Positions 48,640 to 61,241 of a stretch of DNA of 64,000 bases are shown piece after piece; position 1 is the stretch's first letter; each line of letters opens with the position of its first letter. Source of the stretch: Acanthaster planci. Lineage: Eukaryota > Echinodermata > Asteroidea > Valvatida > Acanthasteridae. Under the pieces are notes generated by a model that worked only from the letters and a program-made list of their open reading frames with translations, made no database searches and was not told where the DNA came from. The translations under genes were made by a program, and so were the position numbers. The stretch is taken from contig NW_019091547.1 of assembly GCF_001949145.1 (NCBI RefSeq), positions 127,945 through 191,944 on the forward strand, written 5' to 3'.

Positions 48640-49085
48640 GATCTGAAATTGGAACTCGCTCCAGTTGGAGTCCTGGGGGGTTCCGATGCGAGACGTGCGA
48701 AACCAAGAAAGGGGCTAGGCGTGAGCTCCTTGCGCGCCGTCTAGCCCTACCAACGTTTTTGTTAGCCGGAAAAGATGCAGGTAGTTATGTCCCTCGCGTC
48801 GAGGGCCGCGGACCTCTTCCATAGGGGCATGGCCCTGTTATCATTGATGGTTAGCAAGGCGCTGGTACGTCCTCTCACCTTCCCAGGGGTGGGAGGGCGC
48901 GCGTAAGTAGGCAAGGGCACTCTCCTTCGGGAGGGCGGACCGGACAGTGGCAGATGGTGCCCCTGCGGCCACAGGGTAACACCAGTCTGTCCAGCGATGG
49001 GCCCGCTAATTGCCGAAAGCGTGCGGGGCTGGTATCCTGGGACCTTCACGTGGTGGCCCTGTTTTCACTAACCTTACCAGGATAT
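48640..49085. other. GC-rich island of unknown identity
   Basis: This 0.45-kb block is much richer in G+C and CpG than its surroundings (CCCTCGCGTCGAGGGCCGCG, CTCCTTCGGGAGGGCGG, CCCAGGGGTGGGAGGGCGCG). It contains small perfect stems such as CTCCTTCGGGAG. It could be the 5' region of a non-LTR retroelement, a structured RNA remnant or a CpG island. I do not recognise rRNA or snRNA in it. Confidence 0.5.
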
Positions 49086-49946
49086 TCATTTTACTGCAGC
49101 TTCTCAGGTGAGCACATGACTACTCAACAATGTAATTTATCGACACTGCTTTTTTGTTTTATGCTCATCAATATTTCTTTCCAAATAAAGACTCCATCCC
49201 AAAGTTGGAATAAATCGAACCATGCATGTGGAAGTGGCATTCGTTGCCCATCATCACACTTCAACACCACTTACTGTTTGCTTCATTGTATGAGACTGCT
49301 GACTGAAAAGTTCTAAACTTATTCAAAAGTTCAAAATATTTCAATCTTATGTGAAACCATAGTCAAGTTTAAATTGAACAAGAAGACGTGCTTAAATTAA
49401 AATGCTTTTCACTTTAATAGTTTCTTTTTTTCTTGTTCATTATGACAGGTAAGGAACTCTGAAGTGATACACTAAGGAGTAGGGACGTGATGATCAAATC
49501 CTTTACCTTCGTACTGGTGTGCAAGTTTGCCACTGAACTGTAACTAGATCACAGCAGCAACAGACGCATTGGTGGCGTCTTGCTCCCCTTTCCTTCGATG
49601 CCTTCAATTGCCATCGCTTTTTTTCTTTAAATTGTAGACTCAATTTTGCCTTGGATTTTGCACAGTTTTACCCTACATTTCCTTAAATTTAAACTGAAAT
49701 CATATTCTTCATCAGTCTTGTTTTGCATTGGCAATGTTTGCCAAATTATTTGATCATTGTGTATATACCCAAAAATATTTGCCATTGTCTGAAGTATCGA
49801 AGGTTTAACAACTTCCTAAAAAAACAACAGATGAAGATCCAAATATACGGCCTTTCAAACTAAGCTCTTTATCAGAATCTAGTCCAATCAGACAGGTGCA
49901 TTTGTTCTGCAGATGTTGAAATTTTTCTTTTGTTTATTTTTGGAAG

Positions 49947-50764
49947 GTCGCTGTCATTAACGAAGATGACAGAAGACAGTTGGCTTTGAGACCAGCTCAC
50001 TTGTTGGGTAAAGCGCCAAGAAGGGGCCAGATCCAAGGCACTGACTGGTGAGGTCTGTGATCACAATGGTAACACAACGGCAGAGGCTTCCAGAGTGGAT
50101 TCAGCGGTATGTACGTTTTTTTGTAATGCTCAAGTGTAAACGAAGAGTTAGGGAGTGAAACCATATACCTACCTCCCAACCCCCTGGATCCCTGTACCCT
50201 CAGTGGCCATCTTTTGAATGGGGGATTCTTGGAGTCACTTTAATTTGCCTTTTTTCTAGCAGCATATGTCGTATTAACAGTTCGATAAATGAAATCCCTT
50301 CATTTGGACACGCTATCAGCAGACTGTAATATAGCAGACGACCCATTCCATCTTGGACAAAAGTGTCGTGACCAAAAATGCTGCCTCCATTTAGAATAAA
50401 AAGAAAAATGAATGAGAAAGTTTAATACCTTACAGGAGTATTGGGCCTCCTCTGTATATTAAAAAGTAGTGCCAAACTGTTGTAATTTATTGTTCTTTTT
50501 TGTTTCTCAGCATTTGGTTACTCCAGGGGCGCCAAACAGGACAGAAAAATGGACACTCCCCAAGAAAAGCACTTTGAAACTGCCAGTCACTATGCAGCAG
50601 TAGTTGACCTTTCTTACTGTTTACTTTTAGCATATGAAATAATTCTCTGTTTTGGTGAAGACCAAAGTGAGTCAAGTTGCGTCACATGGGATGTAGTTGT
50701 GGAAATCACAAAATTTCTCGTTCTCTCACATTTATGCCTTTTCCCTTTCATTTCCCAGCACTGA
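49947..50764 (+). other. Possible 3' exons of the plus-strand gene
   Basis: The acceptor TTTGGAAG at 49946 opens two frames. One stops after 13 residues. The other (VAVINEDDRRQLALRPAHLL) reaches a donor G/GTAAAG near 50008 in phase 1, and the acceptor TTTCTCAG at 50510 continues that phase for 84 codons to a TGA at 50762-50764 (FGYSRGAKQDRKMDTPQEKH and further). Both are hypotheses. Confidence 0.2.
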
Positions 50765-51830
50765 CTTTTTGTAATCTGTGAGTCAAGGTTGAATGGTGCT
50801 GAATTACAGCATTAGAGGCATGATCATTTTTCAGTATTACGAAGTTTATAATAGGCCCAGTTACCGATTTCACTCAATTTCATTAGTTGTTTGATTGAAA
50901 AGCTTATGAAAGACGAGTTTACCATTCATCTGCTGGTCGTTCTTGTAACGATCATCCAATTTAATGATTTCATCATGCAAATTCGGTAAGATCGCATGAA
51001 AGTCGATGAATGCTAGGCAATCCTAGTAGTGCGTTTCAGCAATAAATTCAGTGACAAAATTGAGGAATTAAATTGGTAACATGGATTACAAAAATGAATT
51101 TGCATTTCCAATTCAACGCCATGCCCGGAGTGAGACTAAAATGACGATATATAAGACGAATAAAAATTTTCACTCACTTTGCAGCTATAAATTGTTTACA
51201 AGTAATGAATCATTGTAGCCACAGTAAATTTCTTGTGAACATGTGGAGAATTTGTCTTAGCAGTTTTATGGATGCAGTCTGTAGTTGGGAAAGGAAGCCT
51301 CTAACAGGATGATGAATGAGCTTGTCTTATAAAATTACAAAATTCAGATAATGAACGAAAGATGTTTATTTTTGTGTAATTCAGTTTGTAACTTTTCTTC
51401 TTTGATTTTCAACTTGAAGTGCCCAATTTAGTGGTGGCAAGTGCAGCCAATAAATTTTCAGAAATGTCTTTTACTCAGTTCGTTACATGTTTTCTTTTCT
51501 TATCATGTCTTAAAGGTTTGTAACAAAGTCCTACCGCGAGCTGTTTTTATCCCTTGGGAATGAATCGACCGCGGCATTGCCCTATTAAGTTGCCTTCAAT
51601 TCCTGTGTAACCTGGAGTTTCCGGAGGGAAGCAATGCAATAACTAATTTAATAAGCAGGGGCATTCAGTCTAAGGTTTTAGTCGGGCTTCCTTGCGTCCT
51701 CTGCACTAATCAAATGCCTGCTTTGAATTATAGCAAGATATTTGACGCCAGGGAGCCTATCCCCAAATATATAGTTAATATAATAGGGTGCACCCCTACT
51801 GTGTAATTAAAGAACCAGAATTAGAAGCTT
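50765..51830. other. Intergenic, no feature seen
   Basis: AT-rich DNA without recognised repeat or gene. Confidence 0.5.
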
Positions 51831-51839
51831 CACTGCAGT

Positions 51840-52037
51840 GGCACAAAGTGCGTAGATAGGAAGCACGCGCGCGTGACACGCCACATTGGCCAATAAGGTG
51901 TCGCGATTTGCCGCGCATCTCGATCAGGAATGTGGGTGTGAGCGGGACGCCACCGCAGAATGGCGTCCTCTCGGATTAGTATATAAATAAATCCCCAAAC
52001 TTCAAAACTATTTCTAAAATGCAACTCTCAACTGCAG
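51840..52037 (+). promoter_or_regulatory. Possible TATA promoter with mini first exon
   Basis: A CpG-rich stretch contains ATTGGCCAATAA (CCAAT palindrome, about 51884-51895). About 90 bp on comes TATATAAATAA (51980-51990), then ATG at 52019 and a donor-like GCAG/GTCAGTG at 52037. The order and spacing resemble a TATA-driven gene with a seven-codon first coding segment. No second exon is identified. Confidence 0.25.
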
Positions 52038-53855
52038 GTCAGTGTTCAGGCTGCACAGAAAAATAATGTCCGAAATGTCCACTTTAATTACCCTTTCAGT
52101 ATTTAGTTGGTTGAACAATGAATTTGTGAGAAATTCTCACCCATAGCAGTCCAACCCTGAAATAAAGGAAATTTCCCTGCCCGAAAAAGAAGCCATTTAA
52201 AAAATACACCCCTCTGCAAAACAGCGCCACTTTCGGACCCGATTGCATCCAAATTGCTCAGAATTGAAAGCTCCTAGTCCGGGCCAGAGGTTCATATAGT
52301 GCCATAATTTTCGATTCCCCAATTTCATGACACTAATATAGAACATTTTGAGTGTATAACTTTTATTAATGAACTCGCCGGATATATTTGTGGTATTGTG
52401 GTCTATTTGCAGGGGTGCAAATGATTTCGTTTCGTTAAACGCTACAGGTCGATTGCCTCTACGATACGTAAACGGATCCGAACAAAGACAGGCATCATGC
52501 CGCACGAGGGCAGTGTGCATTTTGTGATCGAAATTAGACTTGCATAAGTATAGTGAGTGTGATACATTTATCCGTTGCTTGATTGAACTAGGTCTAAGCT
52601 TTTTCATGCCTCAGCATAATTATTGTTTAGTTTTTTCACTAGGTAAGATATTTATAAATACAGCCATTTTGCATTTCTTGGGATGGCGTCGGGCGAAAAC
52701 TTGTGTTTTAAAAACTGTAAAGGAGACCACAAGAAAGATTATCATTCCCACTCAGAATTATTACCAAAGCTCCTTTTAAATGGAGTTGCTAATTAAGTTT
52801 GATATTTTGATATAAAAAACCATGTGATGACATAACTATGTCCTATTCGTCTGAATGAATTTAGTAACTGGAATAGCGAAATGGGGCAAGTGGTACTTTG
52901 ACCAAATAATGTCACTAAACCAGACTGTCATGGCACACGTATTTCCATCGCGAACAGGTACAAACCAAAAATAAGCCAAAAATAAATATAACATGTAGGC
53001 CTACAAGCTGTACAGTTCACATCCTTGCACACATTACTTGCACAAAGTCCCTTAGTTCAGTTGTCAGTTCAGGCCAAGAACAGTTCAGATTCATGAAAGC
53101 CTAAGATCCATTAACACATCAAAGACTGGTGGGGGGCACATGAAACTCTGATAACAATCAAATCGGCCTGCACCCTGCAATGATAGCGCCCTCACCTGCG
53201 AACAAGGCCTTGATCGTCACAAAATAGTAATGGGAGCGCGTAGGCAATAAAAACTCTAATAATGATAATAATAAAAAAATAAAAATTACAATTAAAATAT
53301 ACAAAAATCAACGAATAAATGAAAGTGTGGATTGACATCCAAAGGGTTAACACATTTGCTGAATTCATTTTTTATGGTATTCTGTTGTGTAGCTGAAACC
53401 ATTTCAAATACCACAAGCCAATTCGAAATGGAGGACGCAGGAAACGAGGGAGTTGAAAATGCCAGGGAAAATACACACATACACACACAGCCCCAAAAGA
53501 GAGAAGTGTGTGCTGACTAATGATGACACGATGGGTGGTCAAACATTTCTTCTCCATTTTATTTCTTCAGACACTGTATGTGGCGTACAAGCAAGGGCGC
53601 AAGACCATTTTGACCACAGGTCAACAAGAAACGGAGGGCACATAACATATATACTTCTAAAGTTGGCTTAACTTGTCCCGTGGACATAGTTCACGATATC
53701 CCCTCCTACAGCAGAAAACTGAAGGTGAAGCCACCTTTAACCACACTCATTGATTGGGAATTTCCTGCAGAGGTATTTTCGTCCGGTTTTTCCTCGGTAG
53801 TACCCATCGAATCAACTTGCACGGCATCGCACAGATGAAGACAAACTTTAAAAGT

Positions 53856-54610
53856 CACGTGATGACGTCATCACGACGTCATTCATTAGATAAAATATTT
53901 GCTACAGGGTTTTTACTTAGTGTAACTGTGATGGCCCTTGAACATCGCTAAGTTACCAAAATAAGGGCTTAAATCTGTGTACACAGTCAATGGGGAAAAT
54001 AAAATATTCAAAATTCAATTAAAACTCACGTGATGACGTCATCGTGACGTCATTCATTTTCTGCAAACCTTCCATCAGGGTCTTTGTTGGTTATCACTTT
54101 GTCCACGATCAAACATCGCAAGGTTACCCCAATCGTGGCTCGAAAACGTGTACAAAGTCAATATGTGCCATAAACTCGTTTGCAGAAACACTGCACCTTT
54201 ACGTTCATGTCACGTGATTTGCGCTTAAACTGAACAATTTTTATGAAATATTACATCGTATTTAGACTCTTAGCCATATTTCAAATCAAATAACAGAGCG
54301 TTAAGTACCTAATTTCTTTTGCACCGAAGTAAAGGACTACCCGTTCACTCATGTTAATTAGAAAATCGTGTACAAAACCTATGGGGAAAAATAAAATATT
54401 AAAAAATCAATATAAACGTGACGTCATCCCTTTGCAATAAATCTTGCATCAGGGTCTTTGTGGACTATCACTTCGGGAACGATCAAATATTGCAAAGTTA
54501 CCAAAATTCTGGCTCGAAAACGTGTACAGAGTCAACGGGCTAGAAACACGTGTGCAGGAAAACTGCTCCTTTAATGTTAAGTCACGTGATTTTTGTCTAA
54601 ACTGGAAAAA
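53856..54610. repeat. Tandem diverged blocks carrying CRE and E-box palindromes
   Basis: Three blocks (about 53856-54025, 54026-54230, 54417-54610) share (CACG)TGATGACGTCAT-type starts, CATCAGGGTCTTTGT, GATCAAAYATYGCAA, GTTACC, GCTCGAAAACGTGTACA and GTCACGTGAT. Between blocks is GGGGAAAATAAAATATTCAA. Perfect TGACGTCA is present at 53863 and 54033. Confidence 0.7.
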
Positions 54611-54899
54611 AAATTCTGAAATATTATTTGATGATCTGAGTCTTGGGTATAGTTGCAATCGAACGGAAGGTTTAGTCTGATTTCTCTTTCGTTCTGGTAG
54701 TAATTCTGAAGTTGAGGACTGCTCACACCTGATCGACAAAAATCAAAACTCAGGTAGTGTTTACGTTCTTCTGCAACAACGCCATCTATGGTGCAATATA
54801 GAACAGTTTGTTGAAAATTGATGCCCCATCCGGCATGTGTAACCGTAATTCTGCAATAGCGCCCCCATAGCCTGATATAGGGCAGTCCGAAAACTCTGT

Positions 54900-55200
54900 G
54901 CAATCTGTGTACAAAGTCTATGGGAAAAAATAATTATTCAAAAATCAATAATAAATAAACTAATTAAGTTATCATTGTGAATTTCTTCTAGGACCATCTT
55001 TGAATGATTGTCCAAAGACCTGCCAAGTTTGAAGTCAATCGAAAATTGCAAAAGGGTAGAAGTCCTGCTCAGAACGAAAACCCATGGTATAGAATGGGAT
55101 TTGATGTGAAAGAAGAAATTTAAAAAAATAATAATAAAAAAAGAAAAAAATAATTAACAAAAACAATAGCTGTTTCGGCTGGTGCCCGAAACAGCTAAAA
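54900..55200. repeat. Dispersed repeat ending in a perfect 12-bp hairpin
   Basis: The text GACCATCTTTGAATGATTGT, CCAAAGACCTGCCAAGTTTG and AAGTCAATCG is followed by an A-rich AATAATAATAAAA stretch. Then comes TAGCTGTTTCGG / CCGAAACAGCTA (55167-55178 and 55186-55197), a perfect 12-bp stem around a 7-nt loop. This arrangement looks like the 3' end of a mobile repeat family; the superfamily is not clear. Confidence 0.6.
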
Positions 55201-55312
55201 ATGAATCAGAAAATCAAATGGAGAATTGTGTGGTCATTGCGCCCGTAACCGTCCAGCAACAGTGTCACAGAAGGGCTCCCTCTAGGTCCGAGCAGTCTCC
55301 CGAGCAATTTAT

Positions 55313-55786
55313 GGGTGCAGTCCTCTAATTCAAGTACGAATTTCTGGCAAGCTTATTAGCATTAAAAGTGCCCCCACAATATCTTTCGAAAAAGGAGATT
55401 TTATGGCCCCCAAAATGGCGAGATTGTGCAAATCTTTGCAATCAACTCCCTGGACCTTTGGGCTTTCAGCTGAGAGCAGAATGGCTGAACAATACGGTTG
55501 AAAATGGGCCTAAGTGCCCCAGAGAGTTGAGGATTGTCACTTGAAAAATGGTTGCAAGCAGACTTCGGAGGAGGTCACTTTTCGGGGGGTATTTTTGTTT
55601 TGTGGGAATAACTCAAAATGTAATCAGTTAACCCACAAAGAAAGTGAAAGATTATGGACCATAAAATAATTTAACGTGTGTTTCAGAAACCTCCGAGTCA
55701 GGGAAGTTGGTAGGCATGTTATTGGACCCCGTACGATGCTGATTTTACACTATATTCAATGGGGCTTGAATTAGTGGACTACACCC
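55313..55786. repeat. Terminal-inverted-repeat element C, copy 2
   Basis: A 474-bp element with ends GGGTGCAGTCCTCTAATTCAA-like (first 20 bases from 55313) and TTAGTGGACTACACCC. It is complete, and serves as a reference for the gapped copy at 42.1-43.4 kb. No coding capacity. Confidence 0.75.
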
Positions 55787-55799
55787 TTAAGGGCCCGAG

Positions 55800-56640
55800 C
55801 CCAGCCGGTACATTGCAGCCTACCCCTGGTGATGAAGGTGACACAGCGCAGACCAAATGGTCAAAGACACAGAACCCGTGTCACAGTCCATATGCAATAT
55901 GTTATTCAGAGGTGACTTGGACCGCTAGAATAGAAATTTTTCACGGGAGAGAGAAAGCTTATTTTTTTTTTTATTTTACAGGCTTTTATGTAATTCAGCG
56001 TAATAGATCTTTCCCCTAACAATTTTATTAGGGACATTTCAGAGTCAGATGGGTTTAGTGCTTTCTTAAGTTGTTTTCTTTGAGAGTGAAATTTTGAGCA
56101 CTCAATGAGAAAGTGTTTAACGTTGTCTTTAACACTTTAGCACTGTTATTATACTTCGGCACAGGTGGGGCGCCTACGCTGCTGGTCTTTGTGTCACGAG
56201 TGAATGTTGTGGTTTACCAATAATGAGTGTTGATGGGGAGTGGCATAAATGGTGGGGTGGACGATACGGTGTGTGAATGGTTTTTCGACGCACAAAAGGT
56301 GATTCTGGTATTTATTTTTATGACAAAGTGTACTGATATGATGGAGATTCATTAAAGGCAAAGTTTCGGTTTGCGTATGGTACACACCCGCTTGAACCAC
56401 CCCCCGTGTGCGCATGCCTGTACATAACGGCACCAACCCTCTCCCTTCATGCGTAAGTACTTTATGGACGGCCCCTTGTCCCTTTAGAGTGTCGTCTTTT
56501 AGAAATAATATCCTGCTTCAGATATTGGAACTGCATGTATAAGGACCAGGCGATTTCAGAGTACAACTAACTCCGACTTAATTTGAAAAAGTGGAAAATC
56601 TGAATCTGTTGAACTTGAGAGGAAATTCACTCATATGAGA
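55800..56640. other. Intergenic, no gene recognised
   Basis: Holds short chance frames only. Confidence 0.45.
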
Positions 56641-56689
56641 TTAGCAAACAGATTGGGAAACAAAGTGTCCATGGCAGCTCGGCTCCAGG

Positions 56690-56880
56690 GAGGGGGTCGA
56701 ACCCCCCCCTCTCTGAGACAAAAACCGATAAAAACAGGGGAAATGATAAAAAGTAGCTGAAGTAAGTGCACCAATACCACTGTAAACAATGTAAGTCATG
56801 TGTAAGGTTTCATTATGAGACATTAATGATCTCCGGCTTGAACCTCCCCCCTGGAAAAATTCCTGGATCCGCCCCTGAGT
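56690..56880. repeat. Element with CAGGGGCGGATCCAGG-type terminus
   Basis: CCTGGATCCGCCCCTG at 56862-56877 is the inverse of a CAGGGGCGGATCCAGG end seen in hAT-like elements. The left boundary near the C-run at 56700 is uncertain. Confidence 0.4.
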
Positions 56881-57419
56881 GGTGTAACCAGGTGACATCA
56901 GAGGACGCACCCGAGGCGCACACTTTTTTCAAGGGAGCATGAAAAGTGGAGTGTATGGGGGATTCTTCAAGCCCCCTCCCTTCCACTATAAGGTCCGTCT
57001 TGTTTACACATACATGTACATCTGCTTGGGGAAGACTCCTGCTAATTTGAAAACACTCACTCATGCAGACTCCTTTAACTATCCGATACATTTATCTTGC
57101 ATATCTTTTTCTATTTCATGTGTGCTTTTTTTTTACAGAATGTGAGATGATTAATACAATCAACCTACGAGTGATGCTGACTACACTGCTTGTGTGGCAC
57201 GCAGGGCTAGGGCACTAGTCTGCCGCATGTGCCATTAATCTACAACAACAGCATGAAAAGTGGCTTGTCGGCCTATATTTCAAAAACACACAATTACAAA
57301 GCTTGTACACATTTCAGTCGCTCCGTACCGTGGGCCTGTTTGATAAAACCATGAATCGTCGATAGACCCTGGAGGATAACTGTGACTGCTCAACCCCGTG
57401 CCGTGGAAATATTCAAAGC

Positions 57420-58083
57420 TTTCACTGTTTGACTTTCAAAAGTTTCACTGGGACACACACGAACAGCCAATGACGTGCGTGGTGCACAGCCGGTGGTGCA
57501 CGTGCTGCAGCTACCGGGCGCAAGTGTGGCCCAGGTACCCGCTGTGTACTGTATGTACTGACACACGTACACATATACATGTAGACCTGGACATTACCGT
57601 AGTCCTCGTAAGCGCAGCACGAGGAAGGAAAACGGAGGACCACGGAAGTGAGACGTCGACAAAAATGAGCACTTTCAGACCTGAACTACAGTGTCGCAGT
57701 TAGTAGATGCATTTACATGCAGGGCCCGCCCTTGAGCTTTTGACGTTGGACAGCGATGAACTGATACGATAATGTCCTACTGAATTAGTGTGCTGGTGCG
57801 GGCGCGGTGTGGATTCGCAGTTCGTTGCTGTGGTTTGGCTGACACTGTCCTGACAGCTGAATTCGCGCGGGCCTAGATGTACAATGTAATGTGGCCCCTG
57901 TCACATATGACGAATATCGCAAACTTGTGATTCTACCTCCATGCTTGAACACGGTGATGTACTGGCACGGTACGTACAGGTAGGCCCTACTTCGAGTTCC
58001 AGGCGCATACAACCATACTACCAGTGAAGAGGGCAAGTTTTACAAGGTTGTATCCCGTTCTCGGCAGTTCATGACACACCACG
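57420..58083 (+). promoter_or_regulatory. CpG-richer segment ending in a strong donor
   Basis: Contains GCCAATGACGTGCG (CCAAT plus CRE-half site) near 57464, several CpGs (GGGCGC, GCGGGCGCGG, CGCGCGGGCC) and a donor-like CAC/GTAAGTTT at 58083. It may be a promoter and untranslated first exon of a gene continuing past the window. No coding exon is seen. Confidence 0.25.
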
Positions 58084-60395
58084 TAAGTTTAATAATTATT
58101 CACTACAATGACCTGTTAGCCTTCAGAAAGCAAAGAGAAATTCAATTTAGAAGGGAAAATACCAAGTCATTTACTTAGAAAATAGGCCTATGCGCCTAAC
58201 CAGAGTAGCCTACTGTACTTAAGAATTTTGTTAGACCAGTCTCAGAGGCTACTACGGTTTGTGCACAGGGTGTCAAGTGGCGTCCGTATATTATGGAACT
58301 CTTTCCTGTAGATGTCTGGTTTGCAACTACCGAAATAAACAAAATTCACATTTTCTTGCAGTGTCCCAAAAGTACCCCCTGACTGTGAGACTAATTTTAA
58401 TACAGGCATGACCAGTACTAGTACACGTTCCAATATGACCATAGGGGGCTTACATGTACCGTAATAAATTAGACTTTGCCTTTTGGGGACATGTAGCATT
58501 ACTTGTGTCTGTGTATGCAACTTATTTCCAAAGTTAACACCTTAGCAGCATGACTGTCCAATTTTGGAGTTCAGGGCAAGTTTGGACACTTCAATTTTGT
58601 AAATGCTTGCTTAAATATATCCCTGCCGGCTTTGGGGAGTGGAAGCCAAGACTAGTGAGGCCTACACACTACTACTTTCAAATGAGAATGTTGTTTGCAT
58701 GTTGTTTGCATGCATCCTAAGCATAGGTTCACATCGTGATAATTTACACGTATGATTTGATGCTTTCACATTAATGTTGTAAATTTTACTTCAAGTTTGC
58801 CAGTATTACAGGTAGGGCCTATAAGGTAGAGGGTTTGCGGATACAACATGTGAGAAATATCTCTTTTGCGTATGTGGGGTTCTGAAAAGAACTGATAGAG
58901 CCTATGTACATTTAAATGTACTATAGCTTTTTATAGTGTGAACAAAATTCTGAAAAGCCAAATTAACCACTAATTGTAGTCTGCAAAGGTGCATTGTGTA
59001 CATGTACCTTTCATCATGGAGTACTTCAGTATCACTGTGGACTTGTTTCTTAAAGTAGAAAATGACTCTGCAATGTCTTTGAATGAGCCTGTTCAGACTG
59101 CAACTGCACATGCGTAAAATGAAGCGCGTCTGAGGTCATTCAGATGCACGTGCTAAGTCTGTCCCATCTTTGCGGCCGTTTGCTTACTCACATGCATGTT
59201 TTGTTCCACCAATCACCTGCTTTTTGAAGTACCAAACTGGTACATTACTTTAAACGTATTTCAAGTTTTTTCTCTGATTTATTCATTTTATTTGTAACAT
59301 GGTGGAATTATATTTCCATTCAAAGCTCTCTATTAAACAGTGTGTTTTGCTGTGCAGTTAGTTGAGGATTGCTTTATATTTGTGTGGAAAAGTTCTGCTT
59401 TTAGTTAATCCATTTTTCTTTGATTTTGTTTGAATGTACGCAGTGATTTTTTCTTCATTTTGTTGCTTTATTTTTTTTCTCTTTGTAGTTTTTTACACCA
59501 TTTCAAGCATTTTTTTTTCTCCTTGAAAGTTTGGACATCATCTGCCTACATGTATTACCTTCTCTTAATCTCCTCAGGGAAAAGGACAGTAATACTTACA
59601 TGTACAATGTACATGTACATACAAGACTTCCTACCCCCTCGGAGATTATGCAGAATCATCTGCGCCGTCAGTTCCTAGAGCTATTGGTAATCAGTAATGC
59701 AGATTAAGATTGGAAACAGCACGCTTGATTTGATAAAAAATATATGACTACCATAATTACTGGTAAGGTTTTGTTTGTAATTGTAAGGGGGCGGGAGCAT
59801 TGGTTGATCACACATGGATCATTTTTTTATTGGGCGTTCGCTGTAGGCAAGAAATCTACATGTAGGATGTGAGAAATTGTCCGTGAACAGGCCAAGGCAG
59901 GCATTGGCTGTGTGAAATTTGCCGCTGATGATCAGATGTCTGATATTCCCATAGCAAAGTCAAGACAAAGTCAAGTTACATGTATGTCCGGCCTCTGGCA
60001 ATGACTGACAGATACATGTAGATTGAGGGTCTGCCTTCTATACTGTAGTTGCTCTTGTGTAATTATACATGATGCACTGAAAACCAGAAACCTCATGAAA
60101 AAGCTCCCTTAACATTTTATACATGGTACATGTACCGCTACATCGTGCGCGTGTGTGGAGTACACTTTTTTATTGGATGTTGCATGCGTGTACATGTAGC
60201 TTTTGAAGAACATGTGTGGTAATGTGCTTATTTTTATGTTTGGAATTTGTAATTGTTAACTCTTATGCATTAGGACTTTCTCTTCTCTTTTTTTAGCGAA
60301 ATGAATGGAAAGGGGCAGGAACAATTCGGAGGGCATTCATCAGTGGTCAGATTTGTCTGGATGTGGTCCATCTGAGCTGATGTCTTGTAACGGTG
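58084..60395. other. Intergenic or intronic, no gene recognised
   Basis: T-rich stretches (59.4-59.55 kb), AGGCCTA and TACATGTA words. No exon, RNA gene or bounded element is identified. Confidence 0.45.
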
Positions 60396-60429
60396 CACGT
60401 ACATGTACATGTACATGTACTGTACATGT
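60396..60429. repeat. TACATGTA microsatellite
   Basis: Runs of ACATGT units, self-complementary on both strands. Similar short runs occur at 59598-59622, 62085-62110 and 63311-63332, and single TACATGTA words are scattered over the right third of the window. Confidence 0.85.
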
Positions 60430-60499
60430 ATGGTTTGGGGTGTTGAGGGTGTTTGATTGAAATGGACATGTTCTGTTCCTTTCTTTTGTATTTGAAAGC

Positions 60500-60942
60500 T
60501 AGGACTGTGCCAAATATCTGATTATTCGATTGATTATCGAATATTTGAATATTAATTTTCAAGTTTGAATATTCAAATGCAAAATTCATGAAAAGGGACT
60601 ATGGAGGCTTGTTTAAAGCAGATTTAAATGAAATGCGACATAATATATCTTAAGATTCAGAAAGTAAATTATCATTAAAAAATTTCAAAGGAATAGAAGT
60701 TTTCATCATGGCAAGAAGTATTGTTCATCTCTTAAATCTTGCTAAATTGTGGCTGGAGATATTCTTACCGGTAGAAGTGAAAAGCTATTAAGTGATTAAA
60801 ATGTACAATTATGAGCATTATTAAAACTGATTTTGTATGGTTTTTCAACAATCTGCCAGTCAGTACGACCGAATATTCAGATTGCGATTGAATTGAAGGT
60901 TGAATATTCAAATAGTGAATTATTTGAATTGACTCTGCCCTA
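60500..60942. mobile_element. hAT-type MITE, copy 2
   Basis: Collinear with the element at 30179-30638 (CAAAATTCATGAAAAG, TATGGAGGCTTGTTT, GGCAAGAAGTATTGTTC, GGCTGGAGAT). The ends are TAGGACTGTG and CTCTGCCCTA. The flanks TTGAAAGC and TTGAAGCC are a worn target duplication. Confidence 0.8.
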
Positions 60943-61241
60943 TTGAAGCCCTCAGTGCTTCATACATGGATGTATTTTGTAATTCTGAGTTAAGCAGTAA
61001 TTATTCATTATCTCTTGTGTCCAGGTTAGGGGGTACTGCAGGTCTCTACTTTCCTTGTGTACCTCTAGGGTCAAATGCAAATATACATGTATACATGTAC
61101 TGATACTTGGCACATTGTATCGGTGCATTGGATTGGGCTTTTAGTCCCAATCTGTTTCCGTTTGCTTACTCCATCTTTTATTGCGATTGGTTTTTTCCCT
61201 CATTCCCCAACACCTGAAAATTTCCTCCTCATTTCACTTGT

